From DASUFZ01 sp035541475 (lineage in GTDB: Bacteria; Myxococcota_A; UBA9160; SMWR01), in contig DATKND010000089.1 of NCBI GenBank assembly GCA_035541475.1, positions 1 through 64,000 on the forward strand: 64,000 nucleotides of DNA. The letters run 5' to 3'. This document shows, one piece after another, positions 48,419 through 57,507 of the stretch (position 1 is its first letter; every line of letters starts with the position of its first letter). The notes under the pieces were generated by a model. The model ran no database searches. It saw nothing but the letters and a program-made list of their open reading frames with translations, and was not told the origin of the DNA. The position numbers and the translations under genes were made by a program.

Positions 48419-49626
48419 GCGAGCGCCCGCGTCCCGGCGCCGTCCCCCGTACCGTCTTCGCGCTGGGACTCGTCTCGCTCTGCATGGACGTCTCGTCCGA
48501 GATGATCCACGCGCTGCTGCCGGTCTTCCTGGTGAGCGCGCTCGGCGCGAGCGCGACACTGCTCGGCGTGATCGAGGGCGTGGCCGAGGGGCTCGCGTCG
48601 GTCACGAAGGTGGTCTCGGGCGCGTGGAGCGATCGGACGGGCAGCCGGAAGGGGCTCGCGCTCCTCGGCTACGGGCTCGCCGCGCTGACCAAGCCGGTGT
48701 TCGCGCTCGCGACGACGCCGCTGGAGGTCTTCGCGGCGCGCTGCGTGGACCGCGTCGGCAAAGGCATCCGCGGCGCGCCGCGCGACGCGCTGGTGGCGGA
48801 CGTTACGCCCGCCGCTTCGCGCGGCGCGGCTTATGGCCTCCGCCAGGCGCTCGACACGGTCGGTGCGTTCCTCGGTCCGCTGCTCGCGATCGCGCTGCTC
48901 GCGGCCTACCACGACGACGTGCGGCGCGTGTTCGCGGTCGCGATCGCGCCCGCGGTGCTGTCGGTCGCCGTGCTCGCGCTCGGGGTGCGCGAGCCGCCGC
49001 GCGCCGGACGCGGTGCGCGCGAGGCGACGCGCTTCCGCGGGAGCGAGCTCCGCTCGCTCCCGGCAGCCTTCTGGCTGGTGGTGGCGATCGGCGCGGTCTT
49101 CACCCTGGCCCGCTTCAGCGAGGCCTTCCTCGTGCTGCGTGCGCGCGACGTCGGCCTGCCGCTCGCCCTCGTACCGGTCGTGATGATCGCGATGAACGCC
49201 GTCTACGCGCTCGCCTCGACGCCCGCCGGTCGACTCTCCGACCGCCTCGACCGGCGCCTCGTGCTGGCGGCGGGTCTCGCGGTGCTGGTCGTCGCGGATT
49301 GCGTGCTCGCTAGTGTCGCGAGCGTCGTCGGAACCTTGATCGGCGCGGGGCTATGGGGTCTCCACATGGGGCTCTCGCAGGGACTGCTCGCGGCACTCGT
49401 CGCCGATACGGCGCCCGCGCGGCTGCGCGGCACCGCCTTCGGCCTCTTCAACCTGGTTTCGGGCGCGGCGCTCTTCCTCGCGAGCCTCGCGGCCGGCGTG
49501 CTGTGGGAGCGCCTCGGCCCGGCGTGGACCTTCGCCTGCGGCGCGCTCTTCGCGGCGCTCGCGCTCGCCGCGCTTCTCGCGCACGCGCGGCGCTACGCGG
49601 AGCCTCGCGCGCGCCGCGCGGCCTAA
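48415..49626 (+). CDS. MFS transporter, probable CTG start
   Basis: 403 residues with 12 hydrophobic helices. The MFS signature appears as GAWSDRTGSRKGLALLGYGL in the loop 2-3 region, and RCVDRVGKGIRGAPRDALVA is typical of a subgroup of drug or sugar exporters. The CTG at 48415 overlaps the monooxygenase stop (CTGA), with GGGAG 8 nt before it. The first ATG (48484) would cut into helix 1 (TVFALGLVSLCMDVSSEM). The TAA stop is nested with the stop of the convergent PQQ gene. Confidence 0.85.
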   Translation: MSERPRPGAVPRTVFALGLVSLCMDVSSEMIHALLPVFLVSALGASATLLGVIEGVAEGLASVTKVVSGAWSDRTGSRKGLALLGYGLAALTKPVFALATTPLEVFAARCVDRVGKGIRGAPRDALVADVTPAASRGAAYGLRQALDTVGAFLGPLLAIALLAAYHDDVRRVFAVAIAPAVLSVAVLALGVREPPRAGRGAREATRFRGSELRSLPAAFWLVVAIGAVFTLARFSEAFLVLRARDVGLPLALVPVVMIAMNAVYALASTPAGRLSDRLDRRLVLAAGLAVLVVADCVLASVASVVGTLIGAGLWGLHMGLSQGLLAALVADTAPARLRGTAFGLFNLVSGAALFLASLAAGVLWERLGPAWTFACGALFAALALAALLAHARRYAEPRARRAA

Positions 49627-51785
49627 CGACCTTCCGCCGCGACGGCCGCAGCCTCCGCGCGCGAGACGATGTAGGCGCGGATGCGCTCGACGTCCGCCTC
49701 CTTCAGCCACTTCGCGAAGCTCGGCATGCCGCGGTCCTGGTAGATGCCGCCGAGCACGATCGCCTCGAGCTTGTCGTGTGTCTCGGGCGTCGCGTAGCGA
49801 AGATCGGGCAGTACGCCGCCACCGACCGCACCGATGCCGTGGCAGGTCGCGCACCAGCGCGCGTAGGTGTCGCCGCCCATCTTGATGTCCGCCTTCGTGC
49901 TGTGGAGCGAGATCGCGGGCCGCGGCGGCGGCGGCAGGGCCGGGGCCGGCGGCGAGGGCGCATTGCCGTCGAGCCGATACGTCAGCACGCGCCCGACGCT
50001 GCGGACGCCGGCCGAGCGCGCGGCCTCGCCGCCGGCCAGAGCGAAGACGCCGCCCCAGCCCGCCATCACGGTCACGTACTGCACGCCGTCGACCTGGTAC
50101 GTGATCGGCGCCGCGATCACGCCGCTGCCGGCCGGCGCCTGCCACAGCTTCGCGCCGTCGGTCGCGCGATACGCGACGAAGTGTCCGTCCGCCGTGCCCT
50201 GGAACACGAGGTTGCCGCCTGTCGCCAAGGTGCCGCCGTTCCACGGCAGCGCGTACTGCGCGCGCCACACCTCCTTCTGCGCGCGCGGGTCCCACGCGAG
50301 CAGGTGTCCCGACACGAGCTTCGGCGGCACGTCCTGGATCACCGTCATGTCGGTGAAGGTGTTCCACGTGCCCGGGTCGTACTTCCACTTCGGGTCGAAC
50401 TTGAAGAAGAAGGGCACCTCCTGCGCCGGCAGGTACACGAGCCCGGTTCCCGGGTGGTACGACATCGGCTGCCAGTTGTGGCCGCCGAAGGGCGACGGGC
50501 GCACGGTCTTCGTGCCCTTGCGGTAGTCGTTGTCGTCCCCCTCGATCGGGCGTCCCTTCGCGTCGAGCCCCTTCGCCCAGCTCACCTCGACGTAGGACTT
50601 GCCGGAGAGGAACTCGCCGGTCGCGCGGTCGAGCACGTAGAAGAAGCCGTTCTTCGGCGCCTGCATCAGCACCTTGCGCGGCGCTCCATCGATCACGACG
50701 TCCGCCAGCACCATGTGCTGGGTCGAGGTGTAGTCCCAGTTGTCGCCGGGCGTCGTCTGGAAGTACCAGACGAGGTCGCCGGTCTTCGGGCGCACCGCCA
50801 GGATCGAGCTGACGAAGAGGTTGTCGCCGCCGCCCGGGCTCCGCGCATAACGACTCCAGGGCGAGCCGTTGCCCGTGCCGATGTAGAGGAGGTCGAGGTC
50901 CGGGTCGTAGGCGAACGAGTCCCAGGCGGTGCCGCCGCCGCCGATCTTCCACCACTCGCCGGTCCAGGTCGCAGCCGCCATCTCGAGCGGCTTGCTCTCG
51001 AACGGCTGCGACGGATCGCCGGGGACGGTGTAGAAGCGCCAGACCAGGTGACCCGTCTCGGCGTCGTAGGCGGAGACGTAGCCGCGCACGCCGAGCTCCG
51101 CGCCGCCGTTGCCGAGGATCACGTTGCCCGCGACGACTCGCGGCGCGCCCGTGATCGTGTAGGGCCGCGCGGTGTCGGTCGTCTGCACCTGCCAGACGAG
51201 TTCGCCGGTCGCGGCGTCGAGCGCCAGCAGCCGCCCGTCGAGCGTGCCGCTGTAGACGCGCCCCTTGTAGACCGCGACGCCGCGGTTCACGACGTCGCAG
51301 CAGGCGCGCGGGCCGACGCTCTTCGGCACCTGCGGGTCGTAGCTCCAGACGAATTTCCCGGTGCGCGCGTCGATCGCGTAGACGAGGCTCCACGGCCCGG
51401 TCGCGAAGAGGGTGCCGTCGACGGCGATCGGTGTCGCTTCCACGCCCCGACTGGTGCCGAGGTCGAGGCTCCAGGCGAGGCCGAGCCGCGAGACGTTGTC
51501 CGCGCCGATCTCCGCGAGCGGGCTGTAACGCTGCTCGGCGTAGGTGCGTCCGTGCGTGAGCCAGTCGGCGGGGTCGGCGTCCGCGTTGCGGAGCTTCGCG
51601 TCGTCCACCGCGAGCGTCGCGGCGCGGATCCGCTCCTCTCGCGTCGGGGGTGCGGGCGGCGGGGCGGCCGCGCGCGCGGACGTCGCCTCGGCGTCGCGGC
51701 CGCTCGCGCAGCCGAAGGCGCCGAGCACAGCCAGGAAGAGGGGAACAAGCGAGGCCGACAGCAGGGCACGCGACCGGCGAGGCAT
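49623..51785 (-). CDS. PQQ-dependent alcohol dehydrogenase with C-terminal cytochrome c
   Basis: 720 residues. A lipoprotein-type signal peptide ends at about Cys26 (FLAVLGAFGCASG). The eight-bladed propeller holds the adjacent-cysteine pair in RACCDVVNRG and the catalytic aspartate in TTPGDNWDYTSTQ. The residue two after that aspartate is Thr, not Asp, which points to a calcium rather than a lanthanide enzyme. The C-terminal cytochrome has CATCHG at 645-650 and the axial Met in RGMPSF (about 687). It oxidises alcohols and passes electrons on. No pqq biosynthesis genes are in the window. It is divergent from the LysR gene. Confidence 0.93.
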   Translation of the reverse strand: MPRRSRALLSASLVPLFLAVLGAFGCASGRDAEATSARAAAPPPAPPTREERIRAATLAVDDAKLRNADADPADWLTHGRTYAEQRYSPLAEIGADNVSRLGLAWSLDLGTSRGVEATPIAVDGTLFATGPWSLVYAIDARTGKFVWSYDPQVPKSVGPRACCDVVNRGVAVYKGRVYSGTLDGRLLALDAATGELVWQVQTTDTARPYTITGAPRVVAGNVILGNGGAELGVRGYVSAYDAETGHLVWRFYTVPGDPSQPFESKPLEMAAATWTGEWWKIGGGGTAWDSFAYDPDLDLLYIGTGNGSPWSRYARSPGGGDNLFVSSILAVRPKTGDLVWYFQTTPGDNWDYTSTQHMVLADVVIDGAPRKVLMQAPKNGFFYVLDRATGEFLSGKSYVEVSWAKGLDAKGRPIEGDDNDYRKGTKTVRPSPFGGHNWQPMSYHPGTGLVYLPAQEVPFFFKFDPKWKYDPGTWNTFTDMTVIQDVPPKLVSGHLLAWDPRAQKEVWRAQYALPWNGGTLATGGNLVFQGTADGHFVAYRATDGAKLWQAPAGSGVIAAPITYQVDGVQYVTVMAGWGGVFALAGGEAARSAGVRSVGRVLTYRLDGNAPSPPAPALPPPPRPAISLHSTKADIKMGGDTYARWCATCHGIGAVGGGVLPDLRYATPETHDKLEAIVLGGIYQDRGMPSFAKWLKEADVERIRAYIVSRAEAAAVAAEGR

Positions 51786-51868
51786 GGATCCTCCTTTCGC
51801 GCGGGCATCATACCCGCTGCTCTTGCGAGTCGAGGCCGAGTTCGGGCACTGCGCGAGATGTCGCGGCG

Positions 51869-51881
51869 CGATTGACAATCG
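51869..51881. promoter_or_regulatory. 13-bp perfect palindrome, candidate LysR site
   Basis: CGATTG-A-CAATCG is a perfect inverted repeat in the divergent gap between the PQQ dehydrogenase and the LysR gene. TTGACA (51872-51877) inside it might also be read as a -35, but no suitable -10 follows. TCGA-GCGT-TCGA directly after adds symmetry. Confidence 0.4.
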
Positions 51882-51930
51882 AGCGTTCGAGCCCCGACCT
51901 TGGCGTCTTCGGTTGACGATCGGAGGGCCC

Positions 51931-52851
51931 GTGCTGCCCGTCGCTCAGATGGTGCTCTTCGCGAAGGTGGTCGAGGCCGGGAGCTTCGCCGCCGCCGCGA
52001 AGCAGCTCGGACAGACGCGCGCCGCCGTCGCGAAGCAGATCGCCGTGCTCGAGGAGCGCGTCGGCGCGCAGCTCCTCCAGCGGACCACGCGCAGCATGCA
52101 GCTGACCGAGATCGGCGCGGAGCTCTACGCGCGCTGCGCGCGCATCGCGGAGGAGGCAGCCGAGGCCGAGCGCGCGATCGCGAGCCTGCAGGGCGCGCCG
52201 CGCGGACTCCTGCGCGTGGTCGCACCGGTGACCTTCGGCATGCGCCACCTCGCGCCGCTCGTCGCGCCCTTCCTCGCGGAGCAGCCGGAGATCCGCCTCG
52301 ATCTCGTACTCTCCGACGCGGCGCCCGACTGGAGCGCCGACCGCGTGGACGTCGCGGTCCGCATCGCGGCGAACGCCGACGCCGGCTACGTCGCGCACGC
52401 GCTCGCGCCGAGCCCGCTCGTGGTGGTCGCGTCGCCAGAGTACTTCCGGCGCCGCGGCGTCCCGAAGCAGCCCGAAGACCTGCGCGCGCACGCGTGCCTG
52501 CTCTACAGCAGCCTGCCGACGCCGTCGCTGTGGCGATTCCGGCGCGGCCGCAGCATCCGCGTGCAGGGTCGACTCTCGGTGAATCACGGCGAGACCTTGC
52601 GCGCTGCGGTGCTCGGCGGCGCGGGGATCGCCTACATGCCGCGCTTCATCGTCGGCGAGGACCTCGCCGCCGGCCGCCTCGCGAGCGCGCTCGACGAGTT
52701 CGCGCAGTCGTCGCAGCGCATCTTCCTGGTGTACCCGCGCGGTCGGAATCTCGCGCCGAAGCTGCGCGCCTTCGTCGACTTCGTGCTTGCGCGCTTCCAG
52801 CCCGTGCCGCCGTGGGAGGCCGACGCGCCGGCCGCGCAAGATCACGGCTGA
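51931..52851 (+). CDS. LysR-family transcriptional regulator
   Basis: 306 residues from GTG 51931, preceded by GGAGG 5 nt away; an ATG at 51949 would be too far into the first helix. The HTH is FAKVVEAGSFAAAAKQLGQT followed by AAVAKQIAVLEERVGAQLLQ. The ligand-binding half has the two lobes of the family (APVTFGMRHLAPLVAPFL, GLGGAGIAYMPRF-like region). It belongs to the subgroup with short effector loops (like many aromatic-response LysRs). Its position opposite the PQQ dehydrogenase suggests it controls that gene. Confidence 0.92.
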   Translation: MLPVAQMVLFAKVVEAGSFAAAAKQLGQTRAAVAKQIAVLEERVGAQLLQRTTRSMQLTEIGAELYARCARIAEEAAEAERAIASLQGAPRGLLRVVAPVTFGMRHLAPLVAPFLAEQPEIRLDLVLSDAAPDWSADRVDVAVRIAANADAGYVAHALAPSPLVVVASPEYFRRRGVPKQPEDLRAHACLLYSSLPTPSLWRFRRGRSIRVQGRLSVNHGETLRAAVLGGAGIAYMPRFIVGEDLAAGRLASALDEFAQSSQRIFLVYPRGRNLAPKLRAFVDFVLARFQPVPPWEADAPAAQDHG

Positions 52852-54800
52852 CGCAGATCCTCGATCGAGTCCATGATCGCGCGCTGCACCGAGGGGCGGT
52901 TCAGGTTGCCGAGGTGTCCGCCGGTCGGAAAGAGCGAGACGTGGTCCGAACCGACCACATCGGTGAACCACTGCACGTCCTCGCTCGTGGTGAGGAAGTC
53001 GTTGGTGTTGGCGAAGACGCGCAGCTTCGGATTGCCGCGCAACGGGAGCGACAGCATGTGCAGGTCGTTCTCCTGCACGAGCTGCTTCGCGGTGAAGACG
53101 AGGCCCAGGCGGTCGCGATAGTAGGGCAGCACGAAGGCGTAGAGGTACTCGGTGTAGGAGTAGTCCGACATCTCCTCGTACGCGGCCCAGCGACGCAGGT
53201 TGCTGCGCTTCGTGCGAAGCACGCCGAGGTCATCGCGCTCCTGGCTCACCCACAGGACGGAGAGCAAGGTGCGCCGGAAGGAGAGCCCGATCAGGTACTC
53301 GGCCTCGAGATTGGTGAAGGGCAGCTCGGCGGCCGGCTCGAGCCCTTCGCTGCCGAGCTCGGTCGTGTCGAGGCGCGTGTAGCCGGGGGCGCCTTCCTCG
53401 AGCCCCCGACTCGCGATCTGCATCGCCTTCCGCAGGATGCGACGCACCTCGGTGGCGCGCTCCTCCGGCGGATAGACGAGCGGCGCGTTGTAGAAGCGGT
53501 CGAGCTTGCCGAGGCCTTCGACGAGACGCACCGGCGGATCGAGCAACACGTAGCGGTCGAAGGCGACGCGCTGGTTCGCCGGATCGGTCTCGGCCGCCGC
53601 CACGAAGAAGCCGTGGAAGGCACCGAGTGAGTAGCCCATGTAGACGCGGCCCCTCATGCGCCCCGGAAAGCGGGCCTCGAGGTCACGCGAGATCGCGTCG
53701 AGCGCGGCATGGACGTCGCGCGCGTCCATCGGCGCGTGACCGGGCACGCTGACCGAGGCCGCGTCCTCCATGAACTCGAAGCACATCGCGTTGCTGACGA
53801 GCACCACGGAGAAGCCGCGCTGCCAGGCCATCTCGGCCAGCGCCAGGGTCGAGTTGCCGAGGCGGTGCGTACCGAGCCCCGGCACCACATAGACGATCGG
53901 GGCCGCGCCGGGCCGGAGCCGGTAGGAGTACGGCAGCTCGCGACCGGTCGAGGCGATCGCGGCGTGTCCCGTCGATAGCCGCTCCCAGAACTTCGCGCTG
54001 CGCGGCGCCAGGAAGGCCGACTCGAGCGTCTGAACCGCGGGGGTGTTGTCGCCTTCGGGGCGCGGTGGCGGTGGCTCGGAGATCTGCTCGTCGCGGCGGA
54101 TGGTCCAGACGATGCGCGCGTCGTCGTAGGGATCGAAGCTGCTGCGCACGAAGCGGCGATAGGGCTCGATCGAGTCGACGAGGTCGTTGTAGGCGAGCGC
54201 CAGGCCGACGCCCGGGACGGGGAGATAGGTGGTCGGGTCGAGCAAGGTGTCGGGCACGAGGCCGACCGTGTCGCGCACGCTGCTCGGACCGGCGAGCGGC
54301 AGCATCAGGAAGGTCGACGGACGCCAGCCCCACACGCCGAAGACCTGGCCGAAGTCCTCCGGGTGCGGGTCGATCGACCAGAGGCGCTGCGCCGGATCCC
54401 AGAGCCCGCCGACCCCGACCGTCGTGTTGATCGCGAAGCGCGCGGTCTCGGTGCCGGCGTGGCGGAAGTGCGCCTCGAGCAGGTTGGTCACGAGGTTGCG
54501 CGGCCAGAGGAGATTCGCGGCGAAGTCGCGGAGCCGCTCGCGCACGAAGAATGGAATGATCAGCCGGTAGACCTGTCCGACCGGCTCCGCGACGCCCTCG
54601 ACGAGCACGTGGTTCGCGAACGAGATGGAGCGGTTTGCGGGCTCGAGCGGATCGGGCGGATTCGGCGGGCGCAGCTCCTCCATCTGGAAGTAGCGCGCGC
54701 CGGGTCCGTCGTAGGTGCTCCAGTCGTGACGCTGAACGGGAAGAGTGCAGCCCGCCGCGAGCGTCGCGACGACGACCCCGAGCACCCCCCACCCGCGCAT
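52842..54800 (-). CDS. MlaA (VacJ) lipoprotein fused to an alpha/beta hydrolase
   Basis: 652 residues. A lipoprotein signal peptide ends at Cys18 (VVATLAAGC). Residues 45-235 are MlaA-like: DPLEPANRSISFANHVLVEG, FFVRERLRDFAANLLWPRNL and TETARFAINTTVGVGGLWDP. After a Pro-rich linker (240-260), residues 295-650 form an alpha/beta hydrolase with VYVVPGLGTHRLGNSTLALA, nucleophile elbow MGYSLGAFH (Ser391) and His629 in FPTGGHLGNL. MlaA binds outer-membrane phospholipids, so the hydrolase would act on lipids at that membrane. This is one continuous frame without frameshift signs. It overlaps the LysR gene by 10 bp. Confidence 0.88.
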   Translation of the reverse strand: MRGWGVLGVVVATLAAGCTLPVQRHDWSTYDGPGARYFQMEELRPPNPPDPLEPANRSISFANHVLVEGVAEPVGQVYRLIIPFFVRERLRDFAANLLWPRNLVTNLLEAHFRHAGTETARFAINTTVGVGGLWDPAQRLWSIDPHPEDFGQVFGVWGWRPSTFLMLPLAGPSSVRDTVGLVPDTLLDPTTYLPVPGVGLALAYNDLVDSIEPYRRFVRSSFDPYDDARIVWTIRRDEQISEPPPPRPEGDNTPAVQTLESAFLAPRSAKFWERLSTGHAAIASTGRELPYSYRLRPGAAPIVYVVPGLGTHRLGNSTLALAEMAWQRGFSVVLVSNAMCFEFMEDAASVSVPGHAPMDARDVHAALDAISRDLEARFPGRMRGRVYMGYSLGAFHGFFVAAAETDPANQRVAFDRYVLLDPPVRLVEGLGKLDRFYNAPLVYPPEERATEVRRILRKAMQIASRGLEEGAPGYTRLDTTELGSEGLEPAAELPFTNLEAEYLIGLSFRRTLLSVLWVSQERDDLGVLRTKRSNLRRWAAYEEMSDYSYTEYLYAFVLPYYRDRLGLVFTAKQLVQENDLHMLSLPLRGNPKLRVFANTNDFLTTSEDVQWFTDVVGSDHVSLFPTGGHLGNLNRPSVQRAIMDSIEDLRQP

Positions 54801-54859
54801 GCGCGAAAACGTAGAAGCGATGCGCCGCGCCCGCAGCCTCGCGCTGCGCCGCGCGTCGG

Positions 54860-55705
54860 TCAGCTAGCCGCCAGCCGGTAGACGCGGCGCGCGTTGCCGC
54901 CGAGGATCGCGTCGCGCGAATCCACGTCGAGGTCCGCGATCTGCACACGCGCGGCGTCGAGGAGCTCCGCGTAGCCGCGCAGCTGGAGCGAGACCGGCCA
55001 GTTCGACGCCCAGATGAGACGCTCGGCGCCATAACACTGGATCGCGTGCTCGAAGTAGCGCCGCGTGCGCGCCGGGTCGGGGCCGCCGAGGAAGAGGTCG
55101 AGCCCCGAGATCTTCACGCAGGCGTTCGGGTTCTCCGCCGCGCGCGCGAAGGCGCCGGCCCATGGCTCCCACTGCTGCTGATCGACGCGCGGCATGCCGT
55201 AGTGACAGATCACGACGCGGAGGTCGGGCAGTCGCTTCGCGAAGGTCTCGACGTGCTCGAGGTGACGCAGCTGGAAGGCGGAGAGGTCGAACGCGAGGCC
55301 TCGCTCCGCCAGCAGCGCGAGCGACTCGAGCACCGGCTCCCGCACGACCCAGTCGGGATCCGGCTCGTCGTGGATCAGATGGCGGATGCCCACGAGGCGA
55401 CCCGGATGCGAGGCGAAGCGATCGAGCGCCCGCGCGGCGGCAGCCGGATCCGCGAGCGGCACCCAGCCGACGACGCCCGCCACGAAGCCCGAGCGCGCGG
55501 CCTCGTCGAGGAGGAACGCGGTCTCGGCCTCGCAGTCCGACGCCTGCACCGCGACGGTGCACGCGACGCCTGCCGCGCGCGCGAGCGGCGCGAGGTCGTC
55601 GGCGCCGAGGCGCCGCGCGAGCTGCGGCAGGAAGCGCAGGAACGGGTAGTCGATGCGCGCGGGGTCGAGGAAGTGGTGATGCGCGTCGATGACGAGGCTG
55701 GCCAC
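54860..55705 (-). CDS. Amidohydrolase, COG3618 type (lactonase-like)
   Basis: 281 residues starting at GTG 55705 (TTG 55711 is an alternative). LVIDAHHHFLDPARIDYPFL holds the H-x-H metal ligands, VVICHYGMPRVDQQ supplies another His, and LIWASNWPVSLQL the terminal motif with Asn in the position seen in this subgroup. Relatives are L-rhamnono-, fucono- and 2-pyrone-4,6-dicarboxylate lactonases. A lactone of a sugar acid or ring-cleavage product is the likely substrate. It is divergent from the GH20 gene by 29 bp. Confidence 0.88.
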   Translation of the reverse strand: MASLVIDAHHHFLDPARIDYPFLRFLPQLARRLGADDLAPLARAAGVACTVAVQASDCEAETAFLLDEAARSGFVAGVVGWVPLADPAAAARALDRFASHPGRLVGIRHLIHDEPDPDWVVREPVLESLALLAERGLAFDLSAFQLRHLEHVETFAKRLPDLRVVICHYGMPRVDQQQWEPWAGAFARAAENPNACVKISGLDLFLGGPDPARTRRYFEHAIQCYGAERLIWASNWPVSLQLRGYAELLDAARVQIADLDVDSRDAILGGNARRVYRLAAS

Positions 55706-55734
55706 GAGCAAGCGCGATTGTAAGCTGCGGCGCC

Positions 55735-57507
55735 ATGCCGCCGCGCCTCTTCCCGCTGCCGCGCGTGCTGCGCGAACGCGGCGGCGAGGGCGCGCCCGCC
55801 GACGCGCCGATCCTCCACGAGCGCGACATCTCCTTGCCTCCGCAGGGCTACGCGCTCGCGATCGGCGACGGCCGCGTCCGTCTCGCGGCGAGCGACGCGG
55901 CGGGGCGTCGCTACGGCGAGGCAACGCTCGACGATCTCCGCGCGCAGACGCGGGGGCCGCTGCCCGCGCTCGAGATCCGCGACTGGCCCGCGCTCGCGGT
56001 GCGCGGCTACATGCTCGACGTCAGCCGCGACCGCGTGCCGACGCGCGCGACGCTCGAGCGCCTCGTGGATCTCCTCGCGCGCCTTCGCATGAACCATCTC
56101 GAGCTCTACGTCGAGCACGCGTTCGCGTACCGGGGTCACGAGGACGTCTGGCGCGACGCGTCGCCGCTCACGCCCGACGACCTGCGCTGGCTCGACTCCC
56201 GATGCGCCGAGCGCGGCATCGAGCTCGCGGCCAACCAGAACTGCTTCGGCCACATGGAGCGCTGGCTCCGCCACGCGCGCTACCGCGAGCGCGCCGAGGC
56301 GCCGGAGGGATTCGAGCTGTCTGGCCTCGGACGCAGGCCACCCGCGGTCCTAGCGCCAACCGCAGAGAACGCCGCGTTCGCGCTGAGTCTCGTGCGCGAG
56401 CTGATGCAGAACTTGAAGAGCCGCCGCGTCCACATCGGGTGCGACGAGACCTTCGAGCTCGGGCGCGGGAAGAGCCGTGCGGACGTGGAGGCGCGCGGCC
56501 GCGGTCGCGTCTACCTCGATCACCTGATGCGTCTCCTCTTGCCGCTGCGCGCCGAGGGCTGCGAGGTGCTCTTCTGGGGCGACATCGTGCGCGCGCACGC
56601 GGAGCTCGTGCCCGAGCTGCCGCGCGAGGGTCTCGTCGCGCTGGCGTGGCACTACGAGGCGCCACTCGAGCCCGCCTCGCTGCCGGACCCGGTGCGCGAG
56701 ATCGCGGCGCGCTTCGGCATGACGGACGAGGTGCTGCGCGGCTTCTCCGGCGTGGTGCGGCCCTTCGCCGAGGCGGGCCGACCCTTCTGGGTGTGCCCCG
56801 GCACGTCGAGCTGGAACTCGCTCGTCGGACGCTGGCCGAACGCGCGCGCGAACGCTCTCGACGCGGCGGAGCAGGGCGCCGCGCACGGCGCGCAGGGCTT
56901 CCTGCTGACGGACTGGGGCGACCACGGCCACCTCCAGCCGCCGTCCATCTCGTTCGCGCCGCTCGTCTACGGCGCGGCCGTCGCGTGGAATCCGGCGGCG
57001 CACCGCGACCTCGACGTCGCGGCCGCGCTCGACGCGCTCGTCTTCGAGGACGAGGCGCGCGTCCTCGGCGCGCTCTGCGAGGCGATCGGCGCGGCGGGCG
57101 ACGCAACTGGCGTCCGCGCGCTGAACGCGAGCCCGCTCTTCGCCGCGCTCGTGCCGTCCGCCAACGTGAGCGCCTTCGGGCGCGGCGAACCGGCGCAGAT
57201 CGCGCGCGTGGTGTCGAGCCTCGAGGCCGCGCGCGAGCGCCTCGCCGACGCGCGCCCGCGCTGCGCCGACGGCGACACCGTCGTGCGCGAGCTCGCGCAG
57301 GCGATCCGGCTCGCGCGCCACGGCGCCAGGCGCATGCTGCGCGAGGCGGGAGGCGCCGCGCCGTCCGAGGCGTCGCTGCGGCGCGACCTCGAGGAAGCGA
57401 TCGAAGAGCAGCGCGCCTGCTGGCGGCTCCGGAGCCGCGAGGGCGGCCTCGCCGACAGCGTCGCGCGCCTCGAGGCGACGCTCGCGCTCTACGGCGATGC
57501 GGGCTGA
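55735..57507 (+). CDS. Glycoside hydrolase family 20 (beta-N-acetylhexosaminidase-like)
   Basis: 590 residues. The TIM-barrel core starts near residue 87 (AVRGYMLDVSRDRVPTRATL) and has the catalytic Asp-Glu pair in HIGCDETFELG (Asp237, Glu238), matching the GH20 signature. No signal peptide is visible, so the enzyme seems cytoplasmic, as for glycan recycling. The C-terminal 120 residues form an Arg/Ala-rich helical domain. The substrate is probably a terminal GlcNAc or GalNAc. It overlaps the NnrS gene start by 11 bp. Confidence 0.85.
   Translation: MPPRLFPLPRVLRERGGEGAPADAPILHERDISLPPQGYALAIGDGRVRLAASDAAGRRYGEATLDDLRAQTRGPLPALEIRDWPALAVRGYMLDVSRDRVPTRATLERLVDLLARLRMNHLELYVEHAFAYRGHEDVWRDASPLTPDDLRWLDSRCAERGIELAANQNCFGHMERWLRHARYRERAEAPEGFELSGLGRRPPAVLAPTAENAAFALSLVRELMQNLKSRRVHIGCDETFELGRGKSRADVEARGRGRVYLDHLMRLLLPLRAEGCEVLFWGDIVRAHAELVPELPREGLVALAWHYEAPLEPASLPDPVREIAARFGMTDEVLRGFSGVVRPFAEAGRPFWVCPGTSSWNSLVGRWPNARANALDAAEQGAAHGAQGFLLTDWGDHGHLQPPSISFAPLVYGAAVAWNPAAHRDLDVAAALDALVFEDEARVLGALCEAIGAAGDATGVRALNASPLFAALVPSANVSAFGRGEPAQIARVVSSLEAARERLADARPRCADGDTVVRELAQAIRLARHGARRMLREAGGAAPSEASLRRDLEEAIEEQRACWRLRSREGGLADSVARLEATLALYGDAG

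Noticed and set aside
51872..51900. TTGACA as the -35 of the LysR gene
   Set aside because: The 17-nt position downstream reads CGACCT, not a -10; the palindrome is the better explanation.
51880..51900. GTTCGAGCC-like sequence as a tRNA T-arm
   Set aside because: No pairing stem, no acceptor or anticodon arm; no tRNA found in the window.
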